Shown one piece after another: positions 1 through 6,122 of a stretch of 27,063 bases of DNA (position 1 is its first letter; each line of letters begins with the position of its first letter). The stretch lies in IMG/VR virus record IMGVR_UViG_3300042475_002819, positions 1-27,063 of that record, one strand, 5' to 3'. The position numbers were made by a program, and so were the translations under genes. The notes beneath the pieces were generated by a model that ran no database searches, had not been told where the DNA came from, and saw nothing but the letters and a program-made list of their open reading frames with translations. This DNA comes from a virus.

Positions 1-1426
1 TCAGGTGATCGAGGATCTCGGTCAGGTAGCGCGGGGCCTTCTTTCGATCCGCGACGCCAGACAGGAACATGCCGAACTCGTCCTGCTGAAACAGGATCGC
101 CGGATGGCGAAACGCGGCACTCAGCAGACCGCTGCCCGAGGCGATCTTGTTGCCGCCCAGGTAGTCCCCGAGACCGGCCTCCGAGAATGCGAGGTTGATC
201 ACCTCGCGCGCGGCGTTCTTTCCCGCGCCGCTGTCCGCGATGCCGATGACGTAGACGTTCGACCTGAGATTGGTCGGCGTCGCGTAGCGCCGCCCCATCA
301 GCACGCCGATCGCCGCGATGCATGCGCCGACAGCCAGGATCGGCTGCGGGCGACGCGCGGACTTGATGATCGCGTCGAACATCATCTGCATCGCGCCGCC
401 GAGGTCGAAATATCCGACAGGCGCGGCCTTCGGCGCGGGCCGCTCTTGCGGCTGCGGCTGTGCCTTCTTCTTCTTTCCTGGCGCATGCTTCTCGACGAAC
501 GCGCTTACATCGACAGCAGGCTCAGGCGGCTGCATGCCGAGCCGCTCGCGCAGCCATTGCGTGGCGCTCTCCAGATCGCTGCCCGCCGCCGCCATGACGA
601 GGTCGAGCGGCGTGTAATTGCGCCCCTCGCCCCAGTCGGTGATGCCCTGCGGATGGATCGAGACGTTCGCGCGCTCGCAGCCGCGCCAATGTGCGATCAC
701 GCGATAGCTGCCGTCGCGCCGCGCCTTCGACATCGGAAACAGATCCGGCACCCAGGCGTCGAAGTTCGACATCGCGGTGTCGTTGACCTCGCGCCAGTAT
801 GCGTTGCCGTCGCCCTCGCCAGACGAGCGGCGCGTTGTCGGCTCTCGGTCCTCTTCGGTCTGATACGGACGCACGACGCGCTCGATCTGCTCGATCAGAT
901 CGGCGGGAAGCTCAGGCAGTTCGTCTGCGGACACGCCTTCCAGCGTGTCGGGCGTCAGCCACGAGTATTCCATGCCGTCAGGATGCAGCGTCGGCGGCAG
1001 CACGGTCTGCCGCCCGTGCGACAGGATCTCGATGACCGACTGTCTGCCGACGTTCCACTTGCGCGAGGGCAAGTCGCTCGCGCGATAGAACGCCGTGTAT
1101 CCCTTCGCGCCACGCTTGCGGACGGGGCTGGGCGGGATCAGCGCTTCGAGCGCGGCGCGAAGCTCGTCGGGGCCGTAGTCGAAATCGACTGCGATCAGGT
1201 TCGACGCCTTGCCGAGCGCGACGCAGACGCCCGCGTCGGGCCAGCCGTTCCAGATGTCGATCTCGAACACGGTCGGCAGTCGGTCGCAGTACCGCTGCCA
1301 GTCGATCATCCCGCGCCACTCGCCGCGCGTGAACTCGCCTGGACGCTTTTCGCCGGGAACGATCGGGATGACGCTGTAGCCGCTGTCGATCAGCCGCTGC
1401 GCCACGCGCGCGTAGGGCGACTTCAT
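1..1426 (-). CDS. Bifunctional DNA primase/polymerase (PrimPol) fused to a P-loop ATPase, 3' part cut by the window edge
   Basis: Translated by hand from the ATG at 1426 (reverse strand): 475 codons with no stop, running off the window at base 1, so the C-terminus is missing. Residues about 1-160 match the PrimPol N-terminal family (PF09250-like): VDFD (D81, D83) fits the catalytic DxD, KGYTAFYR follows near 108, and IEILSHGRQTVLPP then LHPD (E133, H148) is the family's third block. After a Lys/Pro/Gln-rich linker (about 315-337) comes an ATPase module with Walker A GIADSGAGKN (about 396-405) and Walker B FQQDEFG (about 448-454). It would prime and possibly extend DNA at the phage origin, with the ATPase as a helicase-like motor. 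The start overlaps the RusA stop (ATGA), so the two are co-transcribed. A long frame on the other strand is its shadow. Sure of PrimPol; the exact ATPase family (DUF3987-like?) is inference. Confidence 0.88.
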   Translation of the reverse strand, partial: MKSPYARVAQRLIDSGYSVIPIVPGEKRPGEFTRGEWRGMIDWQRYCDRLPTVFEIDIWNGWPDAGVCVALGKASNLIAVDFDYGPDELRAALEALIPPSPVRKRGAKGYTAFYRASDLPSRKWNVGRQSVIEILSHGRQTVLPPTLHPDGMEYSWLTPDTLEGVSADELPELPADLIEQIERVVRPYQTEEDREPTTRRSSGEGDGNAYWREVNDTAMSNFDAWVPDLFPMSKARRDGSYRVIAHWRGCERANVSIHPQGITDWGEGRNYTPLDLVMAAAGSDLESATQWLRERLGMQPPEPAVDVSAFVEKHAPGKKKKAQPQPQERPAPKAAPVGYFDLGGAMQMMFDAIIKSARRPQPILAVGACIAAIGVLMGRRYATPTNLRSNVYVIGIADSGAGKNAAREVINLAFSEAGLGDYLGGNKIASGSGLLSAAFRHPAILFQQDEFGMFLSGVADRKKAPRYLTEILDHL

Positions 1427-1926
1427 TTGCGCTCCCCCGCGAGATGATCAAGCTGATAATGCAGGCGCGACGACGCATCCTGCGGCGCGCGCGTGATGAA
1501 GGCTGTGACGAGCGCTTGGGGTCCGTATCGTTTCTCGGCTGCGACGCGCACGACCTGTGTGTCGTCGCGATAGACGATGCCGTTCAGAGCGTCGAGCCAC
1601 GCCTTGAGAATGTTGTCGAGATCGGGCCGCACCGTGTGTGCGATTTCGCGACCGATCGCGGCGGCACGCTTCTTCTGGCTCCATGATGCGGGCGGCTCGA
1701 AGACCGCGAGGAGGTCGATGCGAACGGGTCCGTCGAACGGCAGGGACATGAGACCGCTCAACGTCTCGACCTCTGTGCGCGCAGCGGCACGCACGCGCTC
1801 CTCATAGCTCGCGGTCTTGTCTGGCGTCCGCATGTGTATCCGCAGCTTGCCGCCGCGTGCGCGACGCAGAGACGCGCGAGGGCGTCCCTTCGCGACAGGC
1901 TCGCCCGCAAGAGATATCGTGATCAT
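1423..1926 (-). CDS. rusA: RusA-type Holliday junction resolvase
   Basis: 167 residues from the ATG at 1926, chosen because GGAGG lies 7 nt upstream and residues MITISLAGEPVAKGRPR start like RusA homologues; an upstream ATG at 1983 lacks this. The diagnostic RusA block is at residues 99-122: RPDLDNILKAWLDALNG followed by YRDD, giving the acidic residues D102, D104, D121/D122 and K108 expected for metal-dependent cleavage of four-way junctions. RusA enzymes are homodimers that cut Holliday junctions symmetrically, and in phages they resolve recombination or replication intermediates before packaging. It is the first gene of the leftward operon and overlaps the PrimPol start by 4 nt. The length is slightly above the E. 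coli enzyme (120 residues), with extra residues at the C-terminus. Confidence 0.9.
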   Translation of the reverse strand: MITISLAGEPVAKGRPRASLRRARGGKLRIHMRTPDKTASYEERVRAAARTEVETLSGLMSLPFDGPVRIDLLAVFEPPASWSQKKRAAAIGREIAHTVRPDLDNILKAWLDALNGIVYRDDTQVVRVAAEKRYGPQALVTAFITRAPQDASSRLHYQLDHLAGERK

Positions 1927-1954
1927 CGTGCCGTCCTCCGTTGTCGAGGCTGAG

Positions 1955-1983
1955 AACATGAGGGCTTGACGCCCCCACGTCAA
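1955..1983 (-). promoter_or_regulatory. Leftward promoter of rusA-primpol, diverged copy of the repeated promoter module
   Basis: On the minus strand TTGACG (1983-1978) is followed by TGGGGGCGTCAAGCCCT (17 nt) and CATGTT (1960-1955). The spacer keeps the GGGGGCG half of the palindrome seen in the six rightward modules but has a degraded right half, and the -10 is weak (3 of 6 consensus bases). On the plus strand TTGACG-CCCCCA-CGTCAA (1966-1983) forms a perfect 6-bp inverted repeat. Assignment rests on spacing and similarity to the other modules. Confidence 0.5.
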
Positions 1984-1993
1984 CGCTGCGCGA

Positions 1994-2013
1994 CTGAGCG
2001 TTTACACGCTCAG
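1994..2013. repeat. Perfect 8-bp-arm palindrome containing GCGTTTACAC, in the divergent intergenic region
   Basis: CTGAGCGT-TTAC-ACGCTCAG: two perfect 8-bp arms around TTAC. It sits just upstream of the leftward promoter and upstream of the rightward replication promoter, the natural place for an operator or replication-protein site. The core GCGTTTACAC (1999-2008) recurs at 10531-10540 and, reversed, at 16930-16939 and 25160-25169, with a 9-of-10 copy at 14729-14737. Confidence 0.65.
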
Positions 2014-2034
2014 GGAATTTTCGATGTTTTGTCC

Positions 2035-2064
2035 TTGCGTGAAGCTCTGCGAAGAAAATATAAC
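2035..2064 (+). promoter_or_regulatory. Possible rightward promoter of the replication operon
   Basis: TTGCGT (2035-2040), an 18-nt spacer and TATAAC (2059-2064), 63 nt before the ATG at 2128, within the only AT-rich stretch of the divergent region. It has no palindromic spacer, so it appears to be under different control from the later modules. The -35 is weak; assignment is by eye. Confidence 0.4.
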
Positions 2065-2070
2065 GCCGAC

Positions 2071-2095
2071 AGTTGAGTTGCGTTTAGTTGAGTTG
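2071..2095 (+). repeat. Two direct copies of AGTTGAGTTG in the 5' leader of the replication operon
   Basis: AGTTGAGTTG at 2071-2080 and 2086-2095, a 15-bp period (about 1.5 helical turns), directly after the putative -10. Position suggests an operator or RNA-level site; function unknown. Confidence 0.6.
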
Positions 2096-2127
2096 AACGA
2101 AATCGAAACCCAATCAGGAGATCGAAC

Positions 2128-2547
2128 ATGAAGGCCAAGAAGTCCGTCGCGCCGAAGGCGCGCACCGTCGAGCAGATTGCCGACGAGCTAGCGAACGCGA
2201 AGCGCATCGAGAGCGATGCGAACAAGGCGCGCGTCGCCATCGAAGAGGAACTCATCAAGGCTCTCGCCTTCGACAAGGTCGAGGGTTCCTCGACCTATGA
2301 GGTTGGTGAGTACAAGGTGACGCTCACCGCGAAGCTCACGCGCAAGCCGACCGACATGTCGGTCTTCGTCGATGCCGTGATCGCGAACATCCCCGAGGCT
2401 CTGCGCCCGATCAAGATCAAGCCCGAGGTCGATGCGACGGGGCTGAAGTACTTGCTCAACAACGAGCCGGATCTCTTCGCGAAGATCGCGAAGCATATCG
2501 TCACCGAACCCGCGAAGACCGCCGTCGCGATCTCGCGCAAGATCTGA
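2128..2547 (+). CDS. Conserved phage protein of unknown function, first gene of the replication operon
   Basis: 139 residues. ATG 2128 with AGGAG 7 nt upstream (2116-2120). The N-terminus is basic (MKAKKSVAPKAR), followed by a helical, charged segment (about 14-45, coiled-coil-like) and an alpha/beta part with YKVTLTAKLTRKPT (about 62-75) and NNEPDLFAKIAKHIVTEPAKT (about 111-131). I recognise this pattern as a small phage family that habitually lies just upstream of Sak4-like ATPases, possibly the group listed as DUF7173, but I cannot confirm the name. By context it may be a partner of the ATPase and the DUF669 protein downstream. No catalytic motif is visible. Confidence 0.8.
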   Translation: MKAKKSVAPKARTVEQIADELANAKRIESDANKARVAIEEELIKALAFDKVEGSSTYEVGEYKVTLTAKLTRKPTDMSVFVDAVIANIPEALRPIKIKPEVDATGLKYLLNNEPDLFAKIAKHIVTEPAKTAVAISRKI

Positions 2548-2561
2548 AAGGAAATCGATCA

Positions 2562-3413
2562 ATGGCTATCTCTCTGTCTTCCCTGCGGCGCACTTCGGTG
2601 CGCCGTCCGCCGCGCCTGTTCTTGTACGGCATTCATGGCGTCGGCAAGTCCACGTTCGCCGCTGCCGCGCCGAACCCGGTCTTCATTCAGACCGAGGACG
2701 GTCTGGACGCGCTCGACGTGCAGGCGTTCCCGCTCGCGAAGTCTTTCGACGACGTGATGGAGGCGATCGGCTCGCTCTACGAGGAGGAGCATGATTTCAG
2801 CACGCTCTGCATCGACAGCGCCGACTGGCTGGAGCAACTCATCTTCAAGGATGTCGCCGCCGAGCAGAAGGTCTCCTCCATCGAGGACATCGGCTACGGG
2901 AAGGGCTACGTCTTCGCGTCCAGCCGCTGGGCGACGCTGCTTGAGGGTCTCGATCTGTTGCGGAACGAAAAGAACATGGCGATCGCTCTGATCGGCCACG
3001 CTCAGATCCGCCGGTTTGAAGATCCGATGGTCGATGGTTACGATCGCTATTCGCCGGATTTGCACAAGGTCGCGAGCGCGACGCTGTGCGAGTGGGCAGA
3101 CGTTGTTGCGTTCGTGAACTTTCGCGTCGCGACGAAACAGGTCGATGCTGGCTTCAACCGCAAGGTCGCGAAGGGTGTCGGCTCCGGTACGCGCACGATG
3201 TATCTGGAGGAGCGGCCCGCGTTTACCGCGAAGAGCCGCTGGCGCATCGGATCGGACTGCCCGCTTGACTGGGCGACGTTCGAGGCGCGACTGAACAAGG
3301 CGCAGGGCGGCGAGGATGCCGCGCCTGCCGAGCAATCCGAGCCTGACCAGCCGCAACCGGCTCAGGATGCACCGCAGAAGTCTGCGGTGAAACGCGGCAC
3401 CAAGAAGGAGTGA
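2562..3413 (+). CDS. RecA-like P-loop ATPase of the phage AAA_24 / Sak4-like group
   Basis: 283 residues from ATG 2562, preceded by AAGGAAA, 14 nt after the previous stop. Walker A is GIHGVGKST (23-31), and Walker B is LCIDSADW (about 82-89). A conserved HAQIRRFEDP follows near 147, where these ATPases carry a post-Walker-B segment that reads the nucleotide and DNA. This layout is that of phage AAA_24 proteins, which include single-strand-annealing-associated Sak4-like ATPases. The C-terminal 40 residues are Pro/Gln/Glu-rich and end in KRGTKKE, probably a disordered tail. Placed between a conserved phage protein and a DUF669 protein, with a Cas4-like nuclease nearby, it likely acts in homologous recombination or replication restart. 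An exact annealing or strand-exchange activity is inference. Confidence 0.85.
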   Translation: MAISLSSLRRTSVRRPPRLFLYGIHGVGKSTFAAAAPNPVFIQTEDGLDALDVQAFPLAKSFDDVMEAIGSLYEEEHDFSTLCIDSADWLEQLIFKDVAAEQKVSSIEDIGYGKGYVFASSRWATLLEGLDLLRNEKNMAIALIGHAQIRRFEDPMVDGYDRYSPDLHKVASATLCEWADVVAFVNFRVATKQVDAGFNRKVAKGVGSGTRTMYLEERPAFTAKSRWRIGSDCPLDWATFEARLNKAQGGEDAAPAEQSEPDQPQPAQDAPQKSAVKRGTKKE

Positions 3414-3419
3414 CGAATC

Positions 3420-3626
3420 ATGTCCGAAGAGAAGAAGACGAAGAAGACCACCGCGACCAAGGCTCCCGCGAAAGATCCGGTCGTCTACGTCCTGTATCGC
3501 GGCGAAGCCGAGATCGTCGGCGTCTGCACGCGCGCGGACACCGCGATGGAGACCATCTCGGCTGATCGTGACGTTCAGTTCGCGCGCGTCGCGATCGCGC
3601 GGCAGAAGCGTGGCACCCGCGCCTGA
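3420..3626 (+). CDS. Small Lys-rich hypothetical protein
   Basis: 68 residues from ATG 3420, with AAGGAG 10-15 nt upstream overlapping the end of the ATPase gene. The first 20 residues are Lys/Thr/Ala-rich (EEKKTKKTTATKAPAK), then a compact beta-rich part contains VVYVLYRGEAEIVGVC. No known family recognised. A strong Rho-independent terminator follows 9 nt after the stop, so this may be the last gene read at full level from the operon promoter. The basic tail is compatible with nucleic-acid contact, which is only a guess. Confidence 0.7.
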   Translation: MSEEKKTKKTTATKAPAKDPVVYVLYRGEAEIVGVCTRADTAMETISADRDVQFARVAIARQKRGTRA

Positions 3627-3634
3627 TTGGCGCT

Positions 3635-3664
3635 GCGGGGCCAGGATCGTCCTGGCCCCGCTTT
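3635..3664 (+). terminator. Rho-independent terminator or attenuator within the replication operon
   Basis: Perfect 12-bp stem GCGGGGCCAGGA (3635-3646), loop TCG, TCCTGGCCCCGC (3650-3661), then TTTAAT. The T-run is short, so partial read-through into the DUF669 gene 20 nt downstream is likely. No obvious promoter lies between them. Confidence 0.8.
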
Positions 3665-3684
3665 AATCGAACGAGGAAATCACA

Positions 3685-4191
3685 ATGGCAAATCTCGGAA
3701 GACGTTTTGACGCGGACGAAGTGCCGCCGAGCGAATATCAACCGATCCCCGTTGGCAGCTACCGCGCCGAATTCGTCGCGAGCGAGATCAAGGCAACGAA
3801 GAGCGGGAGCGGTCAATACATCGAGTTCCAAGGCACCTTGCTCGACGGCGAGTATCAGGGTCGCCGCTTCTGGGACCGCATCAATCTTTGGAACGAAAAT
3901 CGGCAAGCGGTGCAGATCGCAGAGCGCACGTTCGCCGATATGTGCAAGGCGTGCGGGAGGGGCGCGATCGAGGACACCGACGAACTGCATCAGATCCCGT
4001 TCGTGCTGAAGGTCAGGATGCAGAAGAACAAGATCACGGGCGAGATGCAGAATGCATACGGCTACGCACCGGACGGCGAGCCGCAGGCTCCTGCCCGCGC
4101 GCCCGCGACGAGCAGGCCCGCGCCGCCATCGGCACCCGCCCAGGCGACCCCCGCAAAACCCGCTGGGAAGCCCTGGGAACGCAAGCGCTGA
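3685..4191 (+). CDS. DUF669-family phage protein, putative single-stranded-DNA-binding partner
   Basis: 168 residues from ATG 3685, with GAGGAAAT upstream. The N-terminal 120 residues fit DUF669 (PF05037): PIPVGSYRAEFVASEIKAT, then SGQYIEFQGTLLDGEYQGRR with FWDRINLWNENRQAVQIAER, and an FVLKVRMQKNK strand near 110. The fold is expected to be a small beta-barrel. Residues 130-165 are Ala/Pro-rich, ending PWERKR, like the flexible acidic or Pro-rich tails of SSB-type proteins, though this tail ends basic. DUF669 genes commonly neighbour phage recombination ATPases and Cas4-like nucleases, as here. The SSB role is inferred from that context. It lies between two strong terminator-like hairpins. 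Confidence 0.8.
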   Translation: MANLGRRFDADEVPPSEYQPIPVGSYRAEFVASEIKATKSGSGQYIEFQGTLLDGEYQGRRFWDRINLWNENRQAVQIAERTFADMCKACGRGAIEDTDELHQIPFVLKVRMQKNKITGEMQNAYGYAPDGEPQAPARAPATSRPAPPSAPAQATPAKPAGKPWERKR

Positions 4192-4210
4192 ACGTCCGCT
4201 ACCCAACCCC

Positions 4211-4247
4211 CAGCCCGCTGGCTTTCGCTCGCCAGCGGGCTGATTTT
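4211..4247 (+). terminator. Rho-independent terminator or attenuator ahead of the nuclease gene
   Basis: Perfect 12-bp stem CAGCCCGCTGGC (4211-4222), 8-nt loop TTTCGCTC, GCCAGCGGGCTG (4231-4242), then ATTTTC. The nuclease SD (CTGGAGGG, 4253-4260) follows directly. The leader GATTTTCGGCCCTGGAGG resembles the leader of the minus-strand gene starting at 12481. Confidence 0.75.
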
Positions 4248-4264
4248 CGGCCCTGGAGGGCACA

Positions 4265-5239
4265 ATGGCAAAGCTCCCCCCGCTCGACCACAACGACCCC
4301 GTCATCGACGCGATCAACCGCGCCCTTGAGGAGCGCCAGGAGGACACGCCCCGCGCGTACCTGGGCGCGTCAGCGATCGGCCAGTCGTGCGAGCGCAGGC
4401 TCTGGCTGGATTTCCGCTGGGCGCGCAAGCGGAGCATCGCGGCGGCGGGGCTGTGCGCGATCGACGATGGGCATCGCGGCGAGCGCATCATGGCGGATCG
4501 CCTGCGAATGGTTCCCGGCGTCAGCTTGATCACCGAGGACGAGGCCGGGAATCAGATCGGCTTCGCAGATCTCGGCGGGCACTTTCGCGGCAACGCGGAC
4601 GGTCTCATCGAGGGTCTGCCACAGGCGAAAGCGCTGCATGTCTGGGAATGTAAAATCGCCAACGAAAAGAAATTCGAGAAGTTGATCGATCTGAAAACTC
4701 GGCTTGGCGAGAAGGCTGCATTCGCGAAATGGGACGCGACCTATTACGCGCAGGCGCAGATCTACATGCATTACCTGGGCGCGCATCGGCACTACCTGAC
4801 TGTCGGCTCGCCGGGGGTGCGCCGCATGGTGACCGTGCGAACGGAATACGATGCGATGGCTGCGCTGAACTTGGTCTCGAAAGCGCAGCGCGTCATCGAG
4901 GCGCAGCGCATGCCGGTCAGCATCTCGACTGATCCGTCGTGGTACGAGTGCCGGTTCTGTCCGCATTACGACGGCTGTCACGCTGCTGATCGGAGCGCGC
5001 CGACGAGCGCGGCGTCGAACTGTCGGACGTGTCTGCACTCGACGCCGCTGATGACCGGCGGCTGGCATTGCGCGCGGTTCGAGAAGATGATCGACGTTGA
5101 AACGCAGCGCGCCGGGTGCCCTGCACATCTCTACATTCCCGACCTGATCGACGGAGAGCAGACCGACGCAGGAGACGACTGGATCGAGTACCGGCTCTTG
5201 AATGGCAAGTTCTGGTGGGACGGGAAACAGGAAGATTGA
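4265..5239 (+). CDS. PD-(D/E)XK nuclease, Cas4-like with cysteine cluster
   Basis: 324 residues from ATG 4265 (GGAGG 4-9 nt upstream). Nuclease core: GHRGE (69-73), RGNADG with D112, WECKIA with E128 and K130, and the QxxxY-type helix YYAQAQIYMHY (160-170). C42 in QSCERRLW plus C229, C232 and C238 in YECRFCPHYDGC form the one-plus-three cysteine pattern of Cas4/AddB-type iron-sulfur nucleases. A second set, C253, C256, C269 and C285, follows. It is probably a 5'-3' or 3'-5' exonuclease acting with the Sak4-like ATPase in recombination. The C-terminus WWDGKQED and stop lie in a 23-bp direct repeat that recurs at the end of the next gene, showing that the next gene was inserted here. Polarity and substrate cannot be read from sequence. 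Confidence 0.87.
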   Translation: MAKLPPLDHNDPVIDAINRALEERQEDTPRAYLGASAIGQSCERRLWLDFRWARKRSIAAAGLCAIDDGHRGERIMADRLRMVPGVSLITEDEAGNQIGFADLGGHFRGNADGLIEGLPQAKALHVWECKIANEKKFEKLIDLKTRLGEKAAFAKWDATYYAQAQIYMHYLGAHRHYLTVGSPGVRRMVTVRTEYDAMAALNLVSKAQRVIEAQRMPVSISTDPSWYECRFCPHYDGCHAADRSAPTSAASNCRTCLHSTPLMTGGWHCARFEKMIDVETQRAGCPAHLYIPDLIDGEQTDAGDDWIEYRLLNGKFWWDGKQED

Positions 5240-5247
5240 CGCGGGGG
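5225..5247 (+). repeat. Left copy of a 23-bp direct repeat flanking the inserted gene
   Basis: Starts AAACAGGAAGATTGACGCGG and ends GGG; identical to 6038-6060. It covers the end of the nuclease gene (KQED and stop) and a TTGACG box. This copy is followed by AGGCGAGACG instead of a -10, so the promoter is broken here and its G-run now serves as the SD of the next gene. Confidence 0.95.
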
Positions 5248-5257
5248 AGGCGAGACG

Positions 5258-6052
5258 ATGTCTGACACGTTCAAAACGCCAATCTTGCAGCGCATAGAGC
5301 GCGAGATACCGCATGTCGCCGGATATCTGCATGAGAGATATATCGAAGACCATCGAAATGAAGCCGAAATAATTGGCGATCTCAGGCGGCTCGTCTTGAT
5401 CGCGCTGACCGAAGACGACAAAAGGATCGACCTCGCCACTCCCATTGCCAAGGCCGTTGCCAAAGCCGTCAAGCAAACAGAGGGAACGATTAGAATGGCG
5501 TCATGGAACGCCGACATGAACCTATCCTCTGCGGAGCTAAATGAGCGAAAGGAGCGCGCGACTGCAATTCTGAAGCGGATATTCAGCGCCGACAAAGTCA
5601 CGGTGATGGAGAATTTAGACGTGACCCTGTTTCGCGAGGGCGCAATGAAGCGTCTTTGCTTTGATGGGCGTCAGCGCTTTGCGGAAGCAATAAGGCTCGT
5701 CAATAACGGCATCAGCATTGATGATCTCCCCGTCGTGTCCGAAGCCAACTACAAGACCGCCCGCGATCTCAGCGAACAAGATCGTCTCAATTTAGAGAAG
5801 AGAATTGCCGAGCTAGAAGATCGAGAAATTATGCTCGCGGACGACCTGAGAATCGAGAAGAGGCTTTCCCGCGAAGCCGCGACCGCTGCCGCCGCTGAAC
5901 GTGAGCGGCTGATCAAGCTGGCCGAGACGGCGCAGCGTCAGGCGGGCGAGGTGCAGAAGCTGCTGGCCGAGGCGAGGGCCGCGCAAAACGAAACTGAGAA
6001 GCAAGGCCTCCTGGCGAAAATGAGCGCCGCCTTGTTTAAACAGGAAGATTGA
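5258..6052 (+). CDS. Inserted, AT-richer hypothetical gene (moron-like), coiled-coil C-terminus
   Basis: 264 residues from ATG 5258. The SD GGGGGAGG (5243-5250) is made partly from the left direct repeat. No family recognised. The first 95 residues are helical with hydrophobic patches (LRRLVLIALTEDDKR). Residues about 165-255 are a long Glu/Arg/Ala-rich predicted coiled coil (LEKRIAELEDREIMLADDL and AAAAERERLIKLAETAQRQ). Composition differs sharply: 59 of 120 bases (49%) are G/C at 5281-5400, against 42 of 60 (70%) at 4381-4440 in the nuclease gene. It also uses ATA, AGA, TTA and AAT codons that its neighbours avoid. The direct repeat gives it the same KQED C-terminus as the nuclease. I infer a recently acquired gene. 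It could be a membrane-independent structural or defence protein; nothing shows which. Confidence 0.8.
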   Translation: MSDTFKTPILQRIEREIPHVAGYLHERYIEDHRNEAEIIGDLRRLVLIALTEDDKRIDLATPIAKAVAKAVKQTEGTIRMASWNADMNLSSAELNERKERATAILKRIFSADKVTVMENLDVTLFREGAMKRLCFDGRQRFAEAIRLVNNGISIDDLPVVSEANYKTARDLSEQDRLNLEKRIAELEDREIMLADDLRIEKRLSREAATAAAAERERLIKLAETAQRQAGEVQKLLAEARAAQNETEKQGLLAKMSAALFKQED

Positions 6053-6060
6053 CGCGGGGG
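6038..6060 (+). repeat. Right copy of the 23-bp direct repeat, inside an intact promoter module
   Basis: Identical to 5225-5247. Here it continues into the full palindrome and TATATA, so this copy keeps the promoter of the helicase gene. Removing one repeat plus the gene between (813 bp) would restore a nuclease gene followed directly by the helicase promoter. Confidence 0.95.
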
Positions 6061-6122
6061 CGCAGCGCCCCTATATAGATCCGGTCCTCCGGCATCCCGC
6101 TGGGGAGAGACAGGAGCTACCG
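6049..6122 (+). promoter_or_regulatory. Promoter-operator-leader module 1, upstream of the helicase
   Basis: TTGACG (6049-6054), 17-nt spacer, TATATA (6072-6077). The spacer holds GGGGCGC-A-GCGCCCC (6057-6071), a perfect 7-bp-arm palindrome abutting the -10 and a likely repressor site. The -35 overlaps the stop codon of the upstream gene. The leader has a weaker hairpin than the other modules (CTCCGGC 6087-6093 with GCTGGGG 6099-6105, two G-U pairs, loop ATCCC). The SD is AGGAG (6112-6116), 6 nt before the ATG. Confidence 0.85.

Noticed and set aside
5-1447. 480-codon open frame on the plus strand
   Set aside because: Antisense of the PrimPol gene; Arg/Asp/His-rich translation with no motifs, a usual shadow in GC-rich DNA.
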